Positions 10,383 to 18,975 are shown, counted from the stretch's first letter. The stretch is DNA of 64,000 nucleotides from Halomonas urmiana (GCF_005780185.1 NZ_VBUI01000018.1:37106-101105); one strand, 5' to 3'. Numbers and translations are program-made. The notes: generated by a model not told the origin, from the sequence alone.

Positions 10383-11165
10383 ATGCGCCTGCCACTCTGG
10401 ACGGTCTGCAAGGGAGTACTGATGACGCTGGGTGCGCTTGCGCTCCTGGCGGCGCTGCTGTTCGTGCTGGCCAACGTCTACGTGCTGGGTCGCACCGTGG
10501 GGCGCATCGAGCCGGTCTCCGCGCAGTGCGCCAGCGAGCCGGTGGGCATCGTCTTCGGTACCTCCCACTGGACGCGCAGCGGCAGCCGCAACCCGCACTT
10601 CGAGGGACGGATGGAGGCCGCCGCCCGGCTGATCCACCAGAGGCGGGTCGATCATCTGCTGATCTCGGGCGACAACAGCACCCGCTACTACAACGAGCCC
10701 GTCACCATGTGGCGCGACCTGCGCGGCCGCGACGTGCGCGACGTGGACATGACCCTGGACTATGCCGGCTTCAGCACCTTCGACACTCTGGCGCGGGCGC
10801 GGGACGTGTTCGGCGTGAAGCGTGCACTGCTGATCACCCAGGACTGGCACCTGCCGCGGGCACTGTTTATCGGCGGGGCACTGGGCCTGGAGGTGCGCGG
10901 CTGCGCGGCGCCGGAGCGTGCGGTGTCCGGGCTCTGGCGGCTCAGGCTGCGCGAGTGGGTGGCGCGGGTGGCCACCCTGGGAGATCTCTACGTGTGGGAG
11001 CGCGAGCCGCACTTTCTGGGGCCGCTCGAGCCGTTGGACATCATGCCGGACGAGCGCGAGCGCCTGCTGCTGCCGCCGGGGATGTTCAGCGTTTCTGGCG
11101 CTGCTTCTGCAGGCGATACAGCTCCTGAATCAGCGCCCGGCAGCCCTTCCAGCACTCCTCGATGA
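10383..11165 (+). CDS. sanA: SanA/ElyC/YdcF-family (DUF218) membrane protein
   Basis: 260 residues. One N-terminal hydrophobic helix (about residues 14-35, LMTLGALALLAALLFVLANVYVLG) is followed by a periplasmic DUF218 domain: GIVFGTSHWTRSGSRNPHFEGRMEAAARLI, LLISGDNSTRYYNEPVTM, and TQDWHLPRALFI. SanA affects envelope permeability and vancomycin sensitivity at high temperature in E. coli; its biochemical role is not settled. The last 26 or so codons are low-complexity (S/A/G/P-rich) and lie antisense to the end of the convergent gene, which suggests the original stop was lost and the frame runs on by about 80 bases. Confidence 0.85.
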   Translation: MRLPLWTVCKGVLMTLGALALLAALLFVLANVYVLGRTVGRIEPVSAQCASEPVGIVFGTSHWTRSGSRNPHFEGRMEAAARLIHQRRVDHLLISGDNSTRYYNEPVTMWRDLRGRDVRDVDMTLDYAGFSTFDTLARARDVFGVKRALLITQDWHLPRALFIGGALGLEVRGCAAPERAVSGLWRLRLREWVARVATLGDLYVWEREPHFLGPLEPLDIMPDERERLLLPPGMFSVSGAASAGDTAPESAPGSPSSTPR

Positions 11166-11532
11166 CCGGCTCAAGCGGCTCGGGAAGGGGATGGGTGAAC
11201 AGCGTCGAGAGCGCCTGCATCAGCACCCGCTCCTGCTCCAGCAGCTCGCCGATCACTACCTGGCTTTCGTTGCCCACGAAGCTCTTCAGCCGGCTCCACA
11301 GCCACATGTAGTCGTCGCGCTCCACATCGGCATCGCGGGGTAGCAGGTTGAGGTGCTTGCGCGACAGCTCCTGGAGCTCGTGCATCGACTGAGCCCTGGC
11401 CTCGTAATGAGGCTTCAGGGTGTCGCGCAGCGAGGGCATCAGGCGTTCCAGATTGTCCTGAAAATAGTCGATGCTGTCGGCCATCGCCTCGAGGGCACTG
11501 TCCATCGCCACCTGGCGATTGTCGAGAAACAT
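11086..11532 (-). CDS. Hypothetical helical protein, 148 residues
   Basis: I do not recognise a named family. The protein reads as all-alpha, with four or so amphipathic helices separated by short loops (for example around DADVERDD and HPLPEPLEP) and a strongly basic C-terminus (RLQKQRQKR). It has no signal peptide, membrane helix or cysteine cluster apart from one ECWKGC near the end. A near-perfect Shine-Dalgarno sequence (GGAGGAGGTGA) sits five bases before the ATG, implying good translation. It is tail-to-tail with sanA and overlaps its 3' end by 80 bases. Codon usage fits the host. Confidence 0.65.
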   Translation of the reverse strand: MFLDNRQVAMDSALEAMADSIDYFQDNLERLMPSLRDTLKPHYEARAQSMHELQELSRKHLNLLPRDADVERDDYMWLWSRLKSFVGNESQVVIGELLEQERVLMQALSTLFTHPLPEPLEPVIEECWKGCRALIQELYRLQKQRQKR

Positions 11533-11654
11533 GAGCGGTCACCTCCTCCGGTGACGCAGATTGTGGGGCTGTCGCCGTGCATTTGCCACCCCTGCGGATC
11601 AATAAATCACGGGTTCGCCGTTAGTCTTTGGACGCAGGTCGCCTCCCTCGACCC

Positions 11655-12563
11655 TCAGCCCTTGGGACGAGGCGGCACCTTGCGGCGCGGGGCGGCGTTG
11701 CGCTCCAGGTGCTCGATGACCAGCGAGGCGATGTCCTTACCGGTGGCCGTCTCGATGCCCTGCAGGCCCGGCGAGGAGTTGACCTCCATGATCACCGGGC
11801 CATGGTTGGAGCGCAGCAGGTCGACGCCGGCCACCCTGAGCCCCATCGCCTTGGCTGCGCGGATGGCCGTGGAGCGCTCCTCCGGCGTGATGCGGATGGT
11901 GCTGGCGCTACCGCCGCGGTGCAGATTGGAACGGAACTCACCCTCGGCGGCCTGGCGCTTCATCGAGGCCACCACCTTGTCGCCGATCACGAAACAGCGG
12001 ATATCGGCGCCCTTCGCCTCCTTGATGTATTCCTGCACCATGATGTTGGCCTTCATGCCCATGAAGGCCTGGATTACGCTCTCGGCGGCCTGGTTGGTCT
12101 CGGCCAGCACCACGCCGATGCCCTGGGTGCCCTCCAGCAGTTTGATGACCAGCGGCGCGTTCCTGACCATGGTGATCAGGTCGGGAATGTCGTCCGGGGA
12201 GTGGGCGAAGCCGGTGATCGGCAGCCCCAGCCCCTTGCGCGAGAGCAGCTGCAGCGAGCGCAGCTTGTCCCGGGAGCGCGTGATGGAGACGTTGTCGTTG
12301 AGCACGTAGGTGCCCATCATCTCGAACTGGCGCAGCACCGCGCAGCCGTAGAAGGTGATCGAGGAGCCGATGCGCGGGATCACCGCGTCGAACGGCTCGA
12401 GCTCCTGCCCCTTGTAGTGGATCGAGGGATGGTGCGAGGCGATGCTCATGTAGCAGCGCAGGGTGTCGACCACGCGGGCGCTGTGGCCGCGCTGCTCGGC
12501 GGCCTCGATCAGGCGCCGCGTGGAGTAGAGGTTGCGATTGCGGGACAGCAGCGCGATATGCAT
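11655..12563 (-). CDS. rimK: RimK-type alpha-L-glutamate ligase
   Basis: 302 residues, an ATP-grasp enzyme. [22 protein letters not shown] is the typical RimK start. The central ATP-grasp features include [46 protein letters not shown], and a C-terminal metal-binding [15 protein letters not shown]. RimK adds glutamate residues to the C-terminus of ribosomal protein S6 and so alters ribosome function. It is 45 bases downstream of rimB on the same strand, consistent with the RimB/RimK pairing known in pseudomonads. No RimA homologue is visible next to it. Confidence 0.95.
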   Translation of the reverse strand: MHIALLSRNRNLYSTRRLIEAAEQRGHSARVVDTLRCYMSIASHHPSIHYKGQELEPFDAVIPRIGSSITFYGCAVLRQFEMMGTYVLNDNVSITRSRDKLRSLQLLSRKGLGLPITGFAHSPDDIPDLITMVRNAPLVIKLLEGTQGIGVVLAETNQAAESVIQAFMGMKANIMVQEYIKEAKGADIRCFVIGDKVVASMKRQAAEGEFRSNLHRGGSASTIRITPEERSTAIRAAKAMGLRVAGVDLLRSNHGPVIMEVNSSPGLQGIETATGKDIASLVIEHLERNAAPRRKVPPRPKG

Positions 12564-12608
12564 TCAGCGGGACTCCGGATCGGGACGAGGCGGTGTAGGA
12601 CGGGGGGC

Positions 12609-13046
12609 TCAGGGCTCGCCGTGAAGGAAGGCGACGCCGGGTGCGACCAGCAGGCGACGCAGCGCGCGTCGCCCCAGCAGCATGGGGTGGCGCATGTCGC
12701 GGCGGTCGGTCAGGCTGAGCTCCACCGGGAAGGAGAGGGTGCCCAGCTGCATGGTCGTGCGGATCACATAGCGCCATTCGGCCTGGCCGTTGGAGCTGGT
12801 CACCCGGCGCCGATCGTGCAGGTGCATGCGATGCACGTGTGCCGGCGTACCGGGGCCTCCGCTACGCGTGGTGAAGCCGACCCAGAGGTGGCCATCCTCT
12901 TCATAGGATTCGATGTCCTCGGCGTGCAGCGCCGACGTCCGGGCGCCGGTGTCGGCCTTGGCGCACAGAGTCAGGTGTAGCTCCGGCAGCGTCACCATCT
13001 CGCGGCGGCCGATCACCGCCTTGGGCGTATAGGGCAGTTCTTTCAT
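12609..13046 (-). CDS. rimB: RimB-like retropepsin-fold zinc protease
   Basis: 145 residues of the RimK-associated aspartic-protease-fold family annotated as ATP-dependent zinc protease. The signature is KADTGARTSALHAEDI (about residues 29-44), where DTGA is the pepsin-like active-site element. Further conserved pieces are GTPAHVHRMHLHDRRRVTSSNG and MRHPMLLGRRAL. In pseudomonads RimB modulates RimK activity on S6. It lies between the DUF3549 gene (25 bases upstream) and rimK (45 bases downstream), all leftward, so the three probably form one operon. Confidence 0.9.
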   Translation of the reverse strand: MKELPYTPKAVIGRREMVTLPELHLTLCAKADTGARTSALHAEDIESYEEDGHLWVGFTTRSGGPGTPAHVHRMHLHDRRRVTSSNGQAEWRYVIRTTMQLGTLSFPVELSLTDRRDMRHPMLLGRRALRRLLVAPGVAFLHGEP

Positions 13047-13070
13047 CGTCTCGCTCTCAAGTCTCTGTGC

Positions 13071-14096
13071 TCAGCGTGACAGGTCTGCCAGGCGTCGGCC
13101 AATGGCGGACTCCGCCTCGGCCTCGCGCAGCGTCATCAGCAGCGGCAGGCGCAGCCGCGGGATCAGGGCCAGGTCACGGGCCACGGCCATGAAGTCGGTG
13201 CCGGGGGCTTCGGCCAGGCGCGTGAGGAAGCGGGGCAGGCGCTCGGCGTCCTCCAGGTGGTGCCAGCCGCGTCCGGCCATGGCGGCCAGCAGGTCGGGGC
13301 CGCAGGCATCCGGATCGTCGAGCAGGGCATCGAACCAGGCGCCGGCCTGCTCAGTCGAGGCGCCGCCCATGGCGCGTACACAGGCGCAGAAGGTCTCGAT
13401 GTCGCCGCTGGCGCCGGCGGCCTCGCCCCGCCGCCGCAGCGCTCGTGCGAGATCATCGTCGATGGCCACGTGCTCCAGGCAGTAGCACAGCGAGGTCAGC
13501 ACCTCCCCGGGCAGGGCATCGAGGTGGGCGGCGATGGCTTGGCTCGTGGTGGCGTCCAGGCGCACCACGGTGTCGGCTAGCCCCTGCAGTCCCAGGGCGC
13601 GCCAGTCGATCGTCTGCTGCCCGGTCAGGTAGGCCTCGGCGGGTTCCAGATGCTCGCTGGCCGGTCGGCCGGCATCCCGGCTGGCGCGTGCGTGCAACAC
13701 GGCCCGGAAGGGCAGCGAGGGCGTGAAGGCCAGCGGATTGTCCTTCATCAGGTTGTCGATCCGTTCGCCCTCGGCCCGGCCCAGGCCCTGCACGCTGCGG
13801 CCCAGGGTCTCCAGCAGGCGCTGCACGAAGGCGTCGCGGGGAGCCGGGTCAAGGTGGCCCTGCTCGTCCAGCGGCAGGGCCAGGAACCAGATCAGCGGGT
13901 CGTCCATCTCGCCCAGGCGGAAGACCATGGCCAGGCGCGCGGCGCCCTGCCACGGCGCCGGCCAGGCCAGCTCGCCAGCCTCGAAGGCGGCCAGGGTGTC
14001 GAGCGGGCAGGGCTCGACGCGCCGTCCCAGGTGATAGAGCCGCACCTCGGCACCGCTGCGCTGGAAGAAATCGTGAAGGCTATTGATCGCTTGCAT
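13071..14096 (-). CDS. DUF3549-family protein
   Basis: 341 residues. The opening MQAINSLHDFFQRSGAEVRLYHLGRRVEPC and the internal ESxPFRAVLHARAS-type segment (seen as LPFRAVLHARASRDAG) match the gammaproteobacterial DUF3549 family as I remember it. The rest is helical with repeated acidic/leucine patterns and no catalytic motif. No signal peptide or membrane helix. Function is unknown. The ATG has GGAG six bases upstream. Its position directly before rimB and rimK suggests a role tied to S6 glutamylation or ribosome tuning, but that is inference from gene order. Confidence 0.7.
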   Translation of the reverse strand: MQAINSLHDFFQRSGAEVRLYHLGRRVEPCPLDTLAAFEAGELAWPAPWQGAARLAMVFRLGEMDDPLIWFLALPLDEQGHLDPAPRDAFVQRLLETLGRSVQGLGRAEGERIDNLMKDNPLAFTPSLPFRAVLHARASRDAGRPASEHLEPAEAYLTGQQTIDWRALGLQGLADTVVRLDATTSQAIAAHLDALPGEVLTSLCYCLEHVAIDDDLARALRRRGEAAGASGDIETFCACVRAMGGASTEQAGAWFDALLDDPDACGPDLLAAMAGRGWHHLEDAERLPRFLTRLAEAPGTDFMAVARDLALIPRLRLPLLMTLREAEAESAIGRRLADLSR

Positions 14097-14248
14097 GCTG
14101 TCTCCGGGTCACGAACCGTGCACTCTACCGCGGCGCCGGGGTGCTGTCAGCCATCCGGGGCGTCGCATCGCCGCCGTCACGCTGGTCATTTCCTGATCAG
14201 TCGACGCCAAGGCGCATGAGGCCTGGCCAGGGGGCATCTTTCCAGTGC

Positions 14249-14257
14249 TTATCCACA
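14249..14257 (+). promoter_or_regulatory. Single consensus DnaA box
   Basis: TTATCCACA matches the strict DnaA box, in the 296-base divergent gap between the DUF3549 gene and yqcC. A 10-base palindrome (TTGTGCACAA) lies about 30 bases further on. One isolated box in a GC-rich genome can be chance, and no AT-rich unwinding region or cluster of boxes is present. Confidence 0.3.
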
Positions 14258-14392
14258 GGGCCGTTCAGGATATCTGTGCATTGTGCACAAGGCCGATGCG
14301 GGTCGCCTCGTGCGCGGTGGACAACCCGCTGGGGTGGCCAGCGACGGGGGCGAGCGGGGATAATGGGCACAAATGCATCAGAGAGATTGTCC

Positions 14393-14725
14393 ATGACCGT
14401 TCACGACGAACTCGCCGCCGCCCTGCGCGAGCTCGAAGCCACCATGAAGGCCGCCAGCCTGTGGCGCATGGAACGCCCCGAGCCGCACGCCTTCGACAGC
14501 GTGCAGCCGTTCTGCATCGATACCATGACGCTGCCCCAGTGGCTGCGCTTCGTCTTCATCGTGCGCCTGGAAGTGCTGGTCGAGACGCGCTCGCCGATGC
14601 CGGCCCAGTGCGACGTGGCACCGGCGGTGGAGGCGTGGCTGAAACAGGAGGGCGCGCGCCCAAGCGATCGGCTGCTGATGTGCCGCGTGGTCGAGGAGAT
14701 CGATCGCCTGGTTACCGAGAACTGA
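14393..14725 (+). CDS. yqcC: YqcC-family protein
   Basis: 110 residues, matching the YqcC family in length and in the core PFCIDTMTLPQWLRFVFIVRLEVLVE (about residues 39-64), followed by the LPMPAQCDVAPAVEAWL-like segment. The family has an unknown function; in E. coli it is encoded next to the pseudouridine synthase gene truC, which is not here. I chose the ATG at 14393 because the family starts with a short MTVHDELAAALRELE helix; the upstream in-frame extension has no family resemblance. The gamma-glutamylcyclotransferase gene starts nine bases after its stop, so the two are likely co-translated. Confidence 0.85.
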   Translation: MTVHDELAAALRELEATMKAASLWRMERPEPHAFDSVQPFCIDTMTLPQWLRFVFIVRLEVLVETRSPMPAQCDVAPAVEAWLKQEGARPSDRLLMCRVVEEIDRLVTEN

Positions 14726-14734
14726 GGCCGCCCG

Positions 14735-15235
14735 ATGCCCTTCTATTTCGCCTATGGCAGCAACATGAATGCCGAGCGGGTCGCCGCCCGGATCGGGCGT
14801 ACCCGCCGGGCCCTGGCCGGGGTACTGCACGATCATGCCCTGCGCTTCGACAAGGCCTCGACGGTGGCGGGCATCGCCCATGCCAACGTGGCGGCGTCAG
14901 CCGGCAAACGGGTGGAGGGTGCGCTGTTCGAGCTCGCGCATCCCGAGCAGATTCGCGACATGGACCCCTTCGAGGGCTATCCCCACGAGTATGACCGTCA
15001 TCGCCTGCCGATCGCGACGCACGAGGGCACGATCGAGGCCTGGGTCTATATCGCCGCGCCGGGCACCACCGCCGAGGCCCTGCGCCCGGCCCGGGAGTAC
15101 CTCGAGCATCTGCTGGCCGGCGAGCCCTTCCTGACGCCCGACTACCATGCTCGCCTCGCTGCGGTGGAGGCGGTGGCCGGCCTCGATGCGCCGACCCTGG
15201 CCGCCCTCGGGCTCTCGCGCGAGAGCCCGCGCTAG
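14735..15235 (+). CDS. Gamma-glutamylcyclotransferase-like protein
   Basis: 166 residues of the GGCT-like fold. The N-terminal FAYGSNMNAERVAARIG contains the diagnostic YGSN loop that binds the gamma-glutamyl group. The conserved acid is expected in GALFELAHPEQIRDMDPFEGYPHEYDR, where E or D residues of the DxxEG(Y/F) motif occur. Such enzymes release 5-oxoproline from gamma-glutamyl peptides, or in related families act on other gamma-glutamyl amines; the exact substrate is open. It follows yqcC by nine bases and is closed by a strong bidirectional hairpin terminator. Confidence 0.85.
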   Translation: MPFYFAYGSNMNAERVAARIGRTRRALAGVLHDHALRFDKASTVAGIAHANVAASAGKRVEGALFELAHPEQIRDMDPFEGYPHEYDRHRLPIATHEGTIEAWVYIAAPGTTAEALRPAREYLEHLLAGEPFLTPDYHARLAAVEAVAGLDAPTLAALGLSRESPR

Positions 15236-15281
15236 CGTCTTGCCACGGCCAGGCGCACTAGGCCCAGAGTCATCGCCCAGA

Positions 15282-15315
15282 ACGACAAGGCCCGCCAGTT
15301 GGCGGGCCTTGTCGT
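15282..15315. terminator. Bidirectional intrinsic terminator
   Basis: Perfect 15-bp stem (ACGACAAGGCCCGCC with its complement) and a 4-base loop between the convergent cyclotransferase and ompW genes. The T-run is poor on both sides (TCTCG, TCTGG). Confidence 0.75.
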
Positions 15316-15329
15316 CTCGGGCGGGGCGA

Positions 15330-15968
15330 TCAGAAGCGATAGCTGACGCCGGCCATCACCACCACCGGGTCGATCTCCACTTCGCCGGCATCAGCACCAC
15401 CGACGGTGGCATCGGTGTCGATATCCAGGTACCAGGCGGCGGCGTTGAGCGCCCAGTGGTCATCGATCAGCAGGTCGACGCCCACCTGGCCGGCCGCGCC
15501 CCAGGAGTCGTCCAGCTCAAGGTCCACTCCGCTCACATCCAGCTCTTCGTCGGAGAAGATAGTGTAGTTGACGCCGATGCCGGCATAGGGCTGGATGCGG
15601 GCGTCGGTGCCGCCCAGCGGGTAGTACTGCACGGTCAGGGTCGGCGGAAGATGGTCGGTGGCGGCGATGTTCGCGCCGTTGAGCTTGATCTCATGATCGA
15701 AGGGTTCGGCGGCCAGCAGTTCGACGCCCAGCTTGTCGGTGAAGCGATAGCCCAGGGTAAAGGCGAAGGCGCTATCGTCCTGGACATCTACCTCGAACTT
15801 GCCGAGAGCAGTATCCACCTCGCCGTTATCGCTCTTGGGCTCGACCTTGGCGACGCCCACACGGGTAAAGAAGTCTCCGGCGCCGTAGGCGAAGGCCTGG
15901 GTGCTGGTGGTGAAGGCGGCGGCGGCAATGCCGGCCACGAGCAGGGAGGGAAGGACGTTCTTGTGCAT
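15330..15968 (-). CDS. ompW: OmpW-family outer membrane protein
   Basis: 212 residues. A Sec signal peptide (MHKNVLPSLLVAGIAAAAFTTSTQAFA) precedes a small beta barrel with alternating hydrophobic strands. Family landmarks are VQYYPLGGTDARIQPYAGIGVNYT, DSWGAAGQVGVDLLI, and a C-terminal VSYRF with the terminal phenylalanine needed by the BAM machinery. OmpW forms an eight-stranded barrel with a hydrophobic channel and has been linked to small hydrophobic molecules and stress. AGGAGATG lies before the start. A second, diverged paralogue lies about 200 bases upstream on the same strand. Confidence 0.93.
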   Translation of the reverse strand: MHKNVLPSLLVAGIAAAAFTTSTQAFAYGAGDFFTRVGVAKVEPKSDNGEVDTALGKFEVDVQDDSAFAFTLGYRFTDKLGVELLAAEPFDHEIKLNGANIAATDHLPPTLTVQYYPLGGTDARIQPYAGIGVNYTIFSDEELDVSGVDLELDDSWGAAGQVGVDLLIDDHWALNAAAWYLDIDTDATVGGADAGEVEIDPVVVMAGVSYRF

Positions 15969-16166
15969 GGGTCATCTCCTGATAAACGAGAGGGCGGCGG
16001 CCTTGCCGCGTCGGATCCTGCCAACAGTCTATCGGCGTCATTTCTGGAGGATATTGATCCAGCGCAAGGATTGAGCGTCACGGCGCTGAAGGTAAAGACG
16101 CGGCGACATCGTGTACTGGGCCCGATGCTGCCATGTGCGGTGCGACACACCGCGGCTGGTAACGGA

Positions 16167-16730
16167 TCAGAAGCGGAAGGTGGCGCCACCGCCGAGGGTC
16201 ATCGGGTCGATATCGGCCTCGCCGAGCGCCGAGCCCTCGACGCTGACGTCGGCCTCGACGTTGGCGTACCGAGCGAAGGCGCCGACCAGCAGGTAGCGCC
16301 TGACCGCCATGTCGAGCCCGATCTGGCCGGCCAATCCGTAGGCGGCGTCGACGTCCAGCTCCTCGAGCTCTTCCTCGGAGACGTGGGTGTAGTTGACGCC
16401 GATGCCGGCATAGGGCTGGATGCGGGCGTCGGTGCCGCCCATCGGGTAGTAGTTGAGCGTCAGGTTGACGGGCAGCCGATCCACGCCACCGGAAGGACTA
16501 TCGAGGGCCGCGGTGCTGAGCCGGTGCTCGACGGCCTCGGTGCCGTTGAGTTCGATGCCTAGCCTGTCGCTGAACAGGTAGCCTACGGCGTAGGCCATGC
16601 CGCGCTCATCGGAGACCTCCAGCTTCCCGGTCTCGTCGATATCATCGATCAGGTAGGCCATGGCCCCCTGGGCGGCGATCAGGCCGGTTGTGGCGAGGGC
16701 GGCCGCGGCGATCAGATGCTTGGGGTTCAT
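16167..16730 (-). CDS. OmpW-like paralogue
   Basis: 187 residues. The signal peptide MNPKHLIAAAALATTGLIAAQGAMA is followed directly by DIDETGKLEVSDERGMAYAVGYLFSDRLGIELNG, so the first barrel strand region found in the neighbouring OmpW is shortened. The core LNYYPMGGTDARIQPYAGIG is nearly identical to the neighbour, as is the layout of the later strands, and it ends in ATFRF. This is a tandem duplicate that has diverged, mainly at the N-terminus. Whether the shorter N-terminus still completes an eight-strand barrel needs modelling. A 260-base upstream region separates it from a divergent gene. Confidence 0.88.
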   Translation of the reverse strand: MNPKHLIAAAALATTGLIAAQGAMAYLIDDIDETGKLEVSDERGMAYAVGYLFSDRLGIELNGTEAVEHRLSTAALDSPSGGVDRLPVNLTLNYYPMGGTDARIQPYAGIGVNYTHVSEEELEELDVDAAYGLAGQIGLDMAVRRYLLVGAFARYANVEADVSVEGSALGEADIDPMTLGGGATFRF

Positions 16731-16990
16731 GGAGGGTCCCTCGTGTCATCAATCGATCGGGTGAGCGATAGGTGTGACTCATGAGCATAGCGGGAGTGTC
16801 TTGTTAAAGGCTTGTAGCAATTTTCTATGACGTGGATAGGGAGTGGTGGCGATTATGTGGCGGGATCATGTAACCACCATAGTGGAAGTCTACATTCCTT
16901 GTACAACTTTTTGGCTTTTCCTTCACGACGCCTCGAAAGCATGTCGAAAATCGGCTTCACTCAAGGTGGACGTTACCACCGGAGCCGCTC

Positions 16991-17311
16991 ATGGCTGGCC
17001 GAACTCTCTTTACCACCGGTTTTATCGGGCGCCGCGCCAGCCGCCTCGACCGTCCGCTGCTGGGGCTCCTGCTGGCGGCGGGCGTGGCGGTCTGGCTGCT
17101 GCTTCACCCCGAGCTCTTCCTCGCGGTGCCGATGGCGTGGCGCCTGCCGCTGATCCTGCTCGGCGCCTGGACACTGGGGGCGGCCTTCGTGCGGCCGCTG
17201 GCCCTCGAGGTGGGTGAGGGCCGGCTCTGGCGCCTGTCGGGCATGACCTGGAATCGATGGGCCCTGTGGGGCTTCGCGGGCGTGGTCGTGTGGCTCGAGG
17301 TGTGGGGCTGA
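16991..17311 (+). CDS. Small three-helix membrane protein, YbgE-like
   Basis: 106 residues with three predicted membrane helices at about 23-42, 47-67 and 88-104, joined by short loops, with a basic N-terminus (GRRASRLDRP). The pattern and length resemble the cytochrome bd-associated YbgE family (RPLRALSF-like start; hydrophobic core; an FVRPL element like the FRPQ of YbgE), but similarity is weak and no cydAB genes are adjacent. CGGAG lies eight bases before the ATG. A small GC hairpin follows at 17328-17343. If not YbgE-like, it is an unassigned membrane protein. Confidence 0.5.
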   Translation: MAGRTLFTTGFIGRRASRLDRPLLGLLLAAGVAVWLLLHPELFLAVPMAWRLPLILLGAWTLGAAFVRPLALEVGEGRLWRLSGMTWNRWALWGFAGVVVWLEVWG

Positions 17312-17327
17312 TCCCGAGACGACGAAA

Positions 17328-17343
17328 GCCGCCCGAAGGCGGC
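17328..17343 (+). terminator. Small hairpin after the YbgE-like gene
   Basis: GCCGCC-CGAA-GGCGGC, a tetraloop hairpin 16 bases after the stop. No T-run follows, so termination would be weak. Confidence 0.35.
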
Positions 17344-17372
17344 CTGGTGTCCCGCGGCCCGTCGTACCAACG

Positions 17373-17400
17373 GAAAAGGGCCCCCGCAGGAGCCCTTTAA
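17373..17400 (-). terminator. Intrinsic terminator of putP
   Basis: On the minus strand, AAAGGGC and GCCCTTTT pair across a GC-rich loop, with the stem running into a T-run, 28 bases after the putP stop. Confidence 0.7.
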
Positions 17401-17427
17401 CTGCCTCAAGCGACAGACGCGTGCTCG

Positions 17428-18918
17428 TTACCGCGTGATTTCCCGATATTCACCGGCATCGGCGGTCACGCTGCTGACCACCATGATGGCGATGAAGGCC
17501 GCGATGAAGCCGGGAATGATCTCATACACCCCGGGACCGCCCATGAACGATGCGTTCCAGCCCAGGTTAATCCAGAGCATGACGGTGAGGGCCCCCGCCA
17601 CCATGCCCGCGAGGGCGCCGGCACCGTTCGTGCGCGGCCACATCAGTGACAGGATAATCAGCGGGCCGAACGCCGAACCGAACCCTGCCCAGGCGTTACT
17701 GACCAGACCCAGCACCTTGGAGGTCGGATCCGAGGCGATGACGGCGGCCACCAGACCCACCAACACGACACAAAGCCGGCCGATGGCGACGACCTCCTTC
17801 TCCTTCGCTTCCTTGCGCAGGAAGAGGCGGTAGAAGTCCTCGGTCAGGGAAGAGGACGACACCAGCAGCTGGCTGGAAATGGTACTCATGATCGCCGCCA
17901 GCAGGGCCGCAAAGAGGAAGCCGGTGACCAGCGGGTGGAACAGCAGGTCTGCGAGGATGATGAAGATCGTTTCTGGGTCTTCCACATTCATGCCGTTGCG
18001 GACGGCATAGGCTCGGCCGAAGATGCCCAGCGAGACCGCCCCGATCAGGGAGATGAGCATCCAGCTCATGCCGATGTTACGAGCAATAGGAACGTCCTTC
18101 TGAGACCGGATGGCCATGAAGCGCACGATGATATGCGGCTGGCCGAAGTAGCCAAGCCCCCAGGTCACCGCCGACAGCCAGCCGACGATGGTCAGCCCTT
18201 CCGTCCAGGAGAGCAGCGTGGGATCGACCTCATTCAGGGTCTGGGAAGCCTGGCCGAAGCCGCCACCCCCCTCGCCGAACAGCACCACCGCCGGCATGAT
18301 CACTAGTGCCAGCATCATGATGCAGCCCTGCACGAAGTCCGTCATGCTTACGGCCAGGAAACCGCCGACCACCGTATAGGCCAGCACCACGACCAGGGTG
18401 ATGGCCACGCCGGCGGCGTAGTCGCTCATGCCGCCGATGTTGATGACGCCGGCAAACGCGCTTTCGAACAGCTTGCCGCCAGCCACCAGGCCCGAAGCGG
18501 TATAGACCGCGAAAAAGACCACGATGACGATAGCGGACACCGTTCTCAGCGGAATGGCCTGAGTCGGGAACCGATTTCCCAGGAATTCCGGAATGGTGAT
18601 CGCGTCGTTGTAGTGGAGCGTCTGCTCGCGAAGACGGGGCGCCACCAGCGTCCAGTTGAAGAACGCCCCCACGAGCAGGCCAATGCCGATCCAGGCCGAC
18701 CCCAGGCCCGATACGAACATGGCGCCGGGCAGGCCCAGCAGCAACCAGCCGCTCATGTCCGACGCGCCGGCCGACAGGGCGGCGACCTGGGGACTGAGGG
18801 CCCGGCCGCCCAGCATGTAATCTTCGGACGTGGAAGTGGACTTGCGCATGGCATAAAAGCCGATGGCGATCATGAGCGCAAAGTAGGCAAATAGACTGAT
18901 CCACACGCCAATAGCCAT
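17428..18918 (-). CDS. putP: Sodium/proline symporter PutP
   Basis: 496 residues of the sodium:solute symporter family, with about 13 hydrophobic segments. PutP hallmarks are SEDYMLGGRALSPQVAALSAGASDMSGWLLLGLPGAMFVSGL in helix 2 and its loop, the ITIPEFLGNRF segment, and GWLSAVTWGLGYFGQPHIIVRFMAIRS. The conserved residues for sodium and proline binding in helix 2 are in place. It imports proline for catabolism by PutA and, in halophiles, may help osmoprotection. The start has GGAGAAG five to six bases upstream. It is downstream of putA on the same strand, 178 bases apart, and ends at an intrinsic terminator. Confidence 0.96.
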   Translation of the reverse strand: MAIGVWISLFAYFALMIAIGFYAMRKSTSTSEDYMLGGRALSPQVAALSAGASDMSGWLLLGLPGAMFVSGLGSAWIGIGLLVGAFFNWTLVAPRLREQTLHYNDAITIPEFLGNRFPTQAIPLRTVSAIVIVVFFAVYTASGLVAGGKLFESAFAGVINIGGMSDYAAGVAITLVVVLAYTVVGGFLAVSMTDFVQGCIMMLALVIMPAVVLFGEGGGGFGQASQTLNEVDPTLLSWTEGLTIVGWLSAVTWGLGYFGQPHIIVRFMAIRSQKDVPIARNIGMSWMLISLIGAVSLGIFGRAYAVRNGMNVEDPETIFIILADLLFHPLVTGFLFAALLAAIMSTISSQLLVSSSSLTEDFYRLFLRKEAKEKEVVAIGRLCVVLVGLVAAVIASDPTSKVLGLVSNAWAGFGSAFGPLIILSLMWPRTNGAGALAGMVAGALTVMLWINLGWNASFMGGPGVYEIIPGFIAAFIAIMVVSSVTADAGEYREITR

Positions 18919-18975
18919 ATGAACTTCTCCAAATTATTGGGTCGGATGTAGCACCGACAAGTTGTTAGTGCGCCT

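Noticed and set aside
11628..12980. 450-codon plus-strand frame over rimK and rimB
   Set aside because: Antisense to two clear protein families; composition (A/R/G/H-rich) is typical of GC-driven false frames.
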